From positions 1-34,155 of IMG/VR virus record IMGVR_UViG_3300024048_000002: a stretch of 34,155 nucleotides of DNA; one strand, 5' to 3'. Below are positions 30,146-34,155 of this stretch, one piece after another. The stretch comes from a virus. The notes beneath the pieces were generated by a model. It was not told the DNA's origin. It worked only from the letters and a program-made list of their open reading frames with translations, and searched no databases. Within the stretch, counting starts at the first letter, position 1, and every line of letters starts with the position of its first letter. The translations under genes were made by a program, and so were the position numbers.

Positions 30146-30663
30146 TGGTCTAATTTCTCCTTAATACGCGGGAGCCGTCTATTGTTTGCCTGCTCTTTTT
30201 TCGTAGCCCATCGGCAATTGTTTTTCGAATAATCTCCGTTGTTGTCAATGCGGTCAATCGTCAACCCGTCAGGCTTATCGCCCATATCTCGATAAAACGA
30301 CTCAAAGCTATTTTCCCACTCTTTGCAAATTTTTATACCCCGCCCGCCATAATATTTGTAGGAGTCGCTTTTAGGATTAGCCGTTCTAGCTTTCATCCCC
30401 TCCCATGTGTGATATTCTGTTGATTGTGTTTTTCTATGCGTGGCGTTCTGTTTGCCAACGCTTTGCATGAAATCCTTTTTGTAGCACCCACAGCTTTTAG
30501 TATTCCCACTCTGTAAGTTGCCCCCTCTTGCTATAAATTCACAACCGCAATCGCATAGACATCGCCAATGCCTATAATAATATGGAGCACCATCCCCCCT
30601 ATGAAACTGGAGAACGACTACCTTACCATACCTTTCGCCAACACGGTTTTTTAGCTTTGTCAT
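30142..30663 (-). CDS. Free-standing HNH/AP2-type homing endonuclease-like protein
   Basis: From ATG 30663 (GGGAGACAAA upstream) the 173-aa product starts [20 protein letters not shown], and has a zinc-like part CLCDCGCEF and SCGCYK, then [28 protein letters not shown], and [20 protein letters not shown] followed by KEQANNRR. This matches AP2-domain HNH endonucleases found as mobile genes in phages. An upstream in-frame start at 30705 would overlap the neighbour by 25 bases and lacks a good ribosome binding site. It may be a homing insertion, though nothing here is interrupted. Confidence 0.8.
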   Translation of the reverse strand: MTKLKNRVGERYGKVVVLQFHRGDGAPYYYRHWRCLCDCGCEFIARGGNLQSGNTKSCGCYKKDFMQSVGKQNATHRKTQSTEYHTWEGMKARTANPKSDSYKYYGGRGIKICKEWENSFESFYRDMGDKPDGLTIDRIDNNGDYSKNNCRWATKKEQANNRRLPRIKEKLDQ

Positions 30664-30680
30664 TTTGTCTCCCATAAAGA

Positions 30681-31028
30681 TCAGTCCAATTTTTCGCGTA
30701 CCCACCCAATCATCATCTCCATCTTTTCACGATAGAACACCTCAAAGTCTCCTTCACCGCCCAACTGCTGCCAATAGCAAAATATCACGGCTCTCATCCT
30801 CTGCGATGGTGTCTTAGATTGCTTGAACTCAGGCGGCGGGGCATCAGGCACAAAGGTTTCAGTTGTTTCCTCTGACGCAAATATCAACCACCCGAAAGTC
30901 TGATTGAGCCTGATACACTCTGCTGCGGTATCTGCTGGCATCTCTTGACAATGAAACGTCACCTTTAAGGTTTTGTCCTTCAACGTGCTGATGCTGCTCA
31001 TCGTTGCTGGAACTGTGTATTTATTCAT
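30681..31028 (-). CDS. Phage protein of the recombination block, unknown function
   Basis: The 115-aa product overlaps the stop of the upstream gene (GAATGA) and has GGTGGAG upstream. It begins with a beta-rich part ([19 protein letters not shown]), then GWLIFASEE and a C-terminal helical part ([20 protein letters not shown]). Similar proteins sit beside annealing recombinases in other phages, from memory. No known activity. Confidence 0.65.
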   Translation of the reverse strand: MNKYTVPATMSSISTLKDKTLKVTFHCQEMPADTAAECIRLNQTFGWLIFASEETTETFVPDAPPPEFKQSKTPSQRMRAVIFCYWQQLGGEGDFEVFYREKMEMMIGWVREKLD

Positions 31029-31471
31029 TCTCCACCTTCGATCTGCACATAGGGTTTAGCTGGTGTAACTTCTTTGGCCTTGTCAAACTTGGCAAGTAGT
31101 TCTTCCCCTGCTCCCGCTGTGCCTGATAGCTTCTTCATCTCCCTAGCGTTTGGCTTGTACTCTCCGACTCTAAAATACTTCATAAAAGACCCGTCGCCAA
31201 CTTCCTCACGAATATCGTTCAACTGCTTCACATCCCATTTAACGTATTCCTTGAACGTAATCTTTACCGTGAAATTACTTCCCGCAACACGCTTGACCTT
31301 TGTATCGCTTTCAACTGTTGCCGCAAGTGCTGCTAATTCACATTCAAGGCTGTACCTAATCTCTCGTAGCTCGCCCTCGTGAGTCTTAACGGCTTTTAAC
31401 TGCGCGATAATCTCATCTATCTTGTCGCCGCTGTATTCTATGATCTCTCCGTTTTCGTCGATGTATTCCAT
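31025..31471 (-). CDS. Recombinase-associated protein of unknown function
   Basis: The 148-aa product overlaps the ERF stop (TAATGG) with GGAGGTG upstream. N-terminal part is helical and acidic (EIIAQLKAVKTHEGELREIR), then NFTVKITFKEYVKWDVKQL and YKPNAREMKKLSG. It sits directly after the ERF gene and may be its partner. No enzyme motif seen. Confidence 0.65.
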   Translation of the reverse strand: MEYIDENGEIIEYSGDKIDEIIAQLKAVKTHEGELREIRYSLECELAALAATVESDTKVKRVAGSNFTVKITFKEYVKWDVKQLNDIREEVGDGSFMKYFRVGEYKPNAREMKKLSGTAGAGEELLAKFDKAKEVTPAKPYVQIEGGE

Positions 31472-32181
31472 TAGAACACCTCCTTGAAGTCTTTTTCAAA
31501 GTCTGCTTGGGGTGGAGGCTGATCGTCAAACTGCTGGAAAGTCTCAACCAGATCGTCTGTATAAGCGTGTGACCATGTGCCAGTTTTCTCGTTCAGCTTA
31601 AATCCTGCGTCGGTTAAGAACTTGTCGGTAAACTTGCCACCTTCATTCTTTGTCAAGATATAGGCTTTACCCTTCCACTCGCTACACCACCAGCCGTTAC
31701 CCTTAGCCATGTCAAGCGGCGGGGCTTTGTTTACGGGCTTGGCTGCTTTAGCTGCTGGCTTGGCGTTGGCTTCTATGTCGTGGTTCTCTATATCGTCACC
31801 AGTTGAAACCATAAAGGTTTTTAGAATAAAATATTTGTAAGCTGAGGTCAGAGCCTTTGGTGCGCCTTTGTCTTGTGTGTCTGCACCCTGTCCAACACCA
31901 GTAGCAACAATCATTTCCTCGGTTTCGCAATCGCAGATGGAAAATTCTACATTGACTGTGGTTAGGCTGTCTACCCTGCAAGAATGAGTTACGGAAGGAA
32001 TTATAATGACTTTGTTTTTAATGCAGAGTTCTCGCAGAGCAGTCAATGCGTCCTGCTCTTGGACAAACTTATACTTGAAATGCTTATTATAGCCATTCTT
32101 AGGGACGTTCCCCATTTCGCCAATGATTTTAATCAGCTTCATTCTCAGGCCATTTGATTTAGTGTTTGTTTCCTTTGGCAT
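31471..32181 (-). CDS. erf: ERF-family single-strand annealing protein
   Basis: From ATG 32181 (GGAG seven bases upstream; a TTG at 32187 is too close), the 236-aa product contains the ERF core: GYNKHFKYKFVQEQDALTAL, then VEFSICDCETEEMIVATGVG, QGADTQDKGAPKALTSAYKY and FMVSTGDDIEN. The C-terminal half is a Lys/Ala-Pro linker (KPAAKAAKPVNKAPP) and a distinct small domain ending QADFEKDFKEVF, a terminus like those that bind host SSB. It would pair single strands during phage recombination. Confidence 0.9.
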   Translation of the reverse strand: MPKETNTKSNGLRMKLIKIIGEMGNVPKNGYNKHFKYKFVQEQDALTALRELCIKNKVIIIPSVTHSCRVDSLTTVNVEFSICDCETEEMIVATGVGQGADTQDKGAPKALTSAYKYFILKTFMVSTGDDIENHDIEANAKPAAKAAKPVNKAPPLDMAKGNGWWCSEWKGKAYILTKNEGGKFTDKFLTDAGFKLNEKTGTWSHAYTDDLVETFQQFDDQPPPQADFEKDFKEVF

Positions 32182-32359
32182 CGTCAATCTCCTTTATTTG
32201 ATTATACAAGTCGTTGCGTTCTAAAGCTAGTCTATCAAGTCTTTGTTCTGCCGCTGCTTGAATCCAACCATTTAACGAACTGTGGTCATGTCCAGCGGCT
32301 TCTTTCACTTCCTTGTGTAGCTCTGGGTCAATCCTAAGCATGACATTTACTTTCTTCAT
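32159..32359 (-). CDS. Ribbon-helix-helix DNA-binding protein
   Basis: The 66-aa product starts KKVNVMLRIDPELHKEVKEA, the beta-strand and first helix of ribbon-helix-helix proteins (Arc/HicB-like), then HSSLNGWIQAAAEQRL, the second helix, and a short helical tail. AAGGAG is upstream. It overlaps the ERF gene by 23 bases. Probably an early regulator. Confidence 0.8.
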   Translation of the reverse strand: MKKVNVMLRIDPELHKEVKEAAGHDHSSLNGWIQAAAEQRLDRLALERNDLYNQIKEIDDAKGNKH

Positions 32360-32368
32360 CTTTTCTCC

Positions 32369-32527
32369 TTAAATTGTGGTTATCAAAACCAATCCCGCCA
32401 TTATAATCGTTCCACATATTAACCCCGTTGCAATCCACATCAACCTGTCTGCGTTCCGTTCTCTCTCCGATTGTTTGGCGAGTAGATACTTCATAGCTGG
32501 CTTCCATCGTTCAATGACGTATTCCAT
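32369..32527 (-). CDS. Small membrane protein (52 aa)
   Basis: ATG 32527 to TAA 32369 encodes MEYVIERWKPAMKYLLAKQS, then a charged stretch, and a C-terminal membrane helix (LMWIATGLICGTIIMAGLVL). AGAGGGGTGAATA precedes the ATG. Its product would be a tail-anchored early membrane protein. Function unknown. Confidence 0.6.
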   Translation of the reverse strand: MEYVIERWKPAMKYLLAKQSERERNADRLMWIATGLICGTIIMAGLVLITTI

Positions 32528-32572
32528 TATTCACCCCTCTCTTGCTGACGGTGTTGTGAATCGGGGCAAGTC
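32528..32572 (-). pseudogene. Remnant of a duplicated zinc-protein gene end
   Basis: Reading the minus strand, a short open stretch ends TCPDSQHRQQERGE and a stop. The gene at 33001 ends DRQQERGE and has CPEHR further upstream. The DNA blocks TTGCCCCGA and CCGTCA-CAAGAG-GGGG-GAATAA match in both, but the copy here lacks about 50 bp between them. It looks like a decayed partial duplication that now supplies the ribosome binding site of the 52-aa gene. Confidence 0.35.
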
Positions 32573-32596
32573 ACGATTGCCCGTCATCGCAACAAG

Positions 32597-32704
32597 TCAA
32601 ACGGTTTCTGACTCTTTTCGCTTTTCTTCTAGTTGCGCTTTCTTAATGTTGTATTCGGTTTGCGTTGTCTCTGTAAATGAGGCTTCGGTCAATTGTTTAG
32701 CCAT
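32597..32704 (-). CDS. Possible small protein (35 aa)
   Basis: From ATG 32704 to TGA 32597 the product is MAKQLTEASFTETTQTEYNI and ends EEKRKESETV, a helical charged sequence. In-frame starts further upstream (32770, 32836) would overlap the preceding gene. GGTGAG lies directly before the ATG, a weak site. Reality uncertain. Confidence 0.35.
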   Translation of the reverse strand: MAKQLTEASFTETTQTEYNIKKAQLEEKRKESETV

Positions 32705-32723
32705 CTCACCACTAATAAACTCA

Positions 32724-32939
32724 TCATCTTGTAGTTCCGATCTTCTGTTCGTATTCGCTAACAGCGTCATACCATGCTTCTTGAAAATCGACAGTCCAGT
32801 TTTTGTTATACTTATCATCTGCGTATTCCGCTGCATTTCTCAAGTTTCCTTCACTCACGCAAATCGATTTATAATACGCATCGAAATGTTTGCCGTAACT
32901 TCTTTGCATTTCCTTTTTATAGTGATTTTGTTTTCTCAT
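32724..32939 (-). CDS. Protein of unknown function (71 aa)
   Basis: The 71-aa product has AAAGGCGG upstream of ATG 32939. Sequence is rich in Tyr, Trp and charged residues (YGKHFDAYYKSICVSEGN and NWTVDFQEAWYDAVSEYEQK), typical of a real small domain. No family recognised. Confidence 0.6.
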   Translation of the reverse strand: MRKQNHYKKEMQRSYGKHFDAYYKSICVSEGNLRNAAEYADDKYNKNWTVDFQEAWYDAVSEYEQKIGTTR

Positions 32940-33000
32940 TTTGTGCCGCCTTTCGGTTGACTGCGTTGACTATTCTGCTGTAATCTCGACAATGTTTTGT

Positions 33001-33222
33001 TTATTCGCCCCGCTCTTGTTGACGGTCGCTCTCTAATGATTCCATCTCCCATTCTTTCTCAACTGCTTTGCGATGTTCGGGGCAAAGATACTCACCGACA
33101 TCTGCAAACCATACGACTTCATCGTCATGGCCTCGGTCGCAATATTCGCAACTGTGATGATGATAGTCTCCGTTTGGATTGTCAGGCGTGATTGATACAT
33201 CGTAATTAGGTAGGTGTTCCAT
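33001..33222 (-). CDS. Small zinc-binding protein, first gene of the leftward operon
   Basis: The 73-aa product starts MEHLPNYDVSITPDNPNGDY and has HHHSCEYCDRGHDDE with CPEHRKAVEK further on, a Cys/His arrangement fit for zinc. AAAGGAGACAC precedes the ATG. It is closest to the divergent control region, so it is likely transcribed first. Function unknown. Confidence 0.65.
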   Translation of the reverse strand: MEHLPNYDVSITPDNPNGDYHHHSCEYCDRGHDDEVVWFADVGEYLCPEHRKAVEKEWEMESLESDRQQERGE

Positions 33223-33449
33223 GTGTCTCCTTTGGTCGTGTGACTGTTTGTTACCTTATGCAACTACTGTGCGCCCATTGAATACAGAGTGCAAGCATAA
33301 TCGGCATTAATTCGTATTTAGTTTTAATGGGGTCTAATAAGGCTTAGAGTGGGCCGTGGTCAAGGGGTTACAAATATTAACCGATTGGTGATAAAAAGGT
33401 TTACACCTTCATTGTATAAGTATAGAAAGGGCGATAGAAAGGGGCAATC
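33223..33449. promoter_or_regulatory. Divergent early control region
   Basis: This 227-bp gap separates the leftward and rightward early operons and is AT-rich. It contains TGGTCGTGTG (33233-33242), the inverted repeat GGTTA...TAACC (around 33366-33382) and the near-palindrome ACCGATTGGT (around 33380-33389), placed just before the rightward promoter candidate. No convincing leftward promoter was found. Confidence 0.5.
33400..33428 (+). promoter_or_regulatory. Candidate rightward early promoter
   Basis: TTTACA (33400-33405), a 17-base spacer, and TAGAAA (33423-33428), 22 bases before the first gene of the rightward early operon. The spacing is ideal but the -10 is weak, so activation or an alternative -10 (TATAAG at 33415-33420) is possible. 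Confidence 0.35.
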
Positions 33450-33644
33450 ATGAACGCAAGAGACTTGGAACAGAAGCTAGAAAAACGCAGGGAGTACATG
33501 CGCATAAGGCTTAAAAAACACTATAAGATAGCTAGGGAGATTGGCTTTTGCTCTCAAGAGGCGGCTATTCTGAGCCACCAGACGTTGAAAGTTATACATA
33601 GGATTGCGCTAGAAAGGGGGCTAAATGTACGGGAAACACTTTGA
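33450..33644 (+). CDS. Small basic protein, first gene of the rightward early operon
   Basis: The 64-aa product has GAAAGGGGC upstream of ATG 33450. It is helical and Arg/Lys-rich (KLEKRREYMRIRLKKHYKIA) and overlaps the initiator gene by 20 bases. A DNA-binding or regulatory role fits its place, but no family is recognised. Confidence 0.65.
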   Translation: MNARDLEQKLEKRREYMRIRLKKHYKIAREIGFCSQEAAILSHQTLKVIHRIALERGLNVRETL

Positions 33645-34155
33645 GTCAATGTATACGGGGTCTATGTTCGGGGCTGGGATGAATGTATTTGCTGTTTGGG
33701 GCTTTGCGATAGCAAATAAGGGTTCTGATGGTGTAGTTGAGATCAACCCCCCCTTTGTAGCTTCCGCGCTGGGCTGTGGAGTGGAGGATGTCACATCGGC
33801 AATCGAGTTCCTTTGTTCACCGGATGAAAATTCAAGAAGCGAGGACAAGGATGGCCGTAGGTTGTTAAAGGTCGGTTCTTTTACCTATGAGGTGGTTAAT
33901 CATGCGAAATATGTTGGTATGAAAAACGCAGAAGATAGACGCAGACAAGGAAGGGAATCGCAGGCCAGATTCAGAGAAAAGCACGGGGGAACCGTAGTAA
34001 GCAGTAGTAAGCAAATAGTAATCAATAGTAAGCAGCCAGTAATCAATAGTAAGCAGCCAGTAATCAATAGTAAGCAGCCAGTAATCAATAGTAAGCAGCC
34101 AGTAATCAATAGTAAGCAGAGTAAGCCTATAAAGATAGAAGATGAAGATAAAGAT
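33625..34155 (+). CDS. Replication initiator, N-terminal part with iteron-encoded linker (continues at 1-505)
   Basis: The gene starts at ATG 33625 with AAGGGGG upstream and runs off the right end in frame with 1-505, giving a 305-aa protein (177 codons here). Residues 1-95 (MYGKHFESMYTGSMFGAGMN, then VFAVWGFAIANK and GCGVEDVTSAIEFLCSPDEN) match the winged-helix-like N-terminal domain of a widespread phage replication protein. Residues 96-120 are Arg-rich. Residues 124-165 are repeats of VINSKQP, encoded by the iterons. By analogy with lambda O, the N-terminal domain would bind the repeats inside its own gene. Confidence 0.78.
   Translation, partial: MYGKHFESMYTGSMFGAGMNVFAVWGFAIANKGSDGVVEINPPFVASALGCGVEDVTSAIEFLCSPDENSRSEDKDGRRLLKVGSFTYEVVNHAKYVGMKNAEDRRRQGRESQARFREKHGGTVVSSSKQIVINSKQPVINSKQPVINSKQPVINSKQPVINSKQSKPIKIEDEDKD
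33996..34127 (+). repeat. Iteron-like array inside the initiator gene: candidate replication origin
   Basis: Twelve perfect AGTAAKCA octamers (starts 33996, 34006, 34017, 34027, 34038, 34048, 34059, 34069, 34080, 34090, 34101, 34111) and one degenerate AGTAAGCC (34120). From the third octamer on, AGTAATCA and AGTAAGCA alternate with spacings of 10 and 11 bp, forming 21-bp units. The mean of 10.5 bp places every octamer on the same face of the helix. The units are 7 codons long, so the reading frame is kept. Copy number in the real genome may differ because assemblers handle tandem repeats badly. Confidence 0.85.
34038..34155 (+). repeat. 118-bp terminal redundancy (identical to 1-118)
   Basis: The last 118 bases equal the first 118 exactly. 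Since the join makes one continuous open frame, the sequence represents a circle or a circularly permuted molecule of about 34,037 bp. The overlap most likely comes from assembly and not from natural phage ends, as it falls in a coding repeat. Confidence 0.95.

Noticed and set aside
32376-32960. Long + strand open frame (194 codons) opposite the leftward genes
   Set aside because: No good ribosome binding site, low-complexity hydrophobic product, and the minus strand holds several tightly packed genes with proper sites.
25132-33222. Lysogeny genes (integrase, CI-type repressor, excisionase)
   Set aside because: None of the leftward proteins shows tyrosine or serine recombinase motifs or a repressor peptidase domain; the Cro-like and ribbon-helix-helix proteins alone do not show lysogeny.
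33280-33330. Leftward early promoter
   Set aside because: Several partial matches (for example TTATGC on the minus strand) but none with an acceptable -35 at 16-18 bases.

Overview
The window is almost certainly one complete small double-stranded DNA phage genome of the short-tailed (podovirus) type, opened inside its own replication gene. Its last 118 bases (34038-34155) are identical to its first 118 (1-118), so the unique circle is about 34,037 bp. No host genes are visible. The lysis cassette has an i-spanin with an out-of-frame lipoprotein o-spanin and an M15-type endolysin, which points to a Gram-negative host. Which host cannot be read from the sequence. No integrase, excisionase, CI-like repressor with a peptidase domain, DNA polymerase or RNA polymerase is visible, so the phage probably relies on the host replisome and sigma70 polymerase, and there is no evidence for lysogeny.

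Rightward early block (33450 through the circle junction to 1667): a small basic protein, a 305-aa replication initiator split by the window ends, a helicase-loader-like zinc protein, and two small unknowns. The linker between the two initiator domains is encoded by five 21-bp direct repeats. Each repeat contains two AGTAAKCA octamers, so octamers recur every 10-11 bp (mean 10.5, one helical turn), and an AT-rich stretch follows. This is the layout of the lambda O gene with its internal iteron origin, and it is the most interesting signal in the window.

Late block (promoter near 1675, genes to 25069, all + strand): terminase small and large subunits, two small zinc-ribbon proteins, portal, scaffold, major capsid protein, a pair of paralogous virion proteins flanking a single C2H2 zinc-finger protein, adaptor, tail nozzle-like protein, tail-collar fibre and other fibre-like proteins, a HExxH protein plus GNAT acetyltransferase pair, four proteins that look like internal or ejection proteins (one ending in a Hint domain), more repeat-containing fibre-like proteins, then lysis genes.

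Leftward block (33222 down to 25132, all - strand): many short genes, often overlapping by ATGA or TGATG and using near-identical ribosome binding sites (GAGGGTGA). It includes a ribbon-helix-helix protein, an ERF-type annealing recombinase, two HNH-type proteins, a VRR-NUC nuclease, a Cro-like helix-turn-helix protein, a secreted protein with 15-residue repeats, several coiled-coil proteins sharing a repeated 29-bp module, a possible tRNA-like RNA, and a winged-helix-like protein at the end. The two early blocks diverge from a 227-bp control region (33223-33449). No gene-free stretch exceeds 300 bases.
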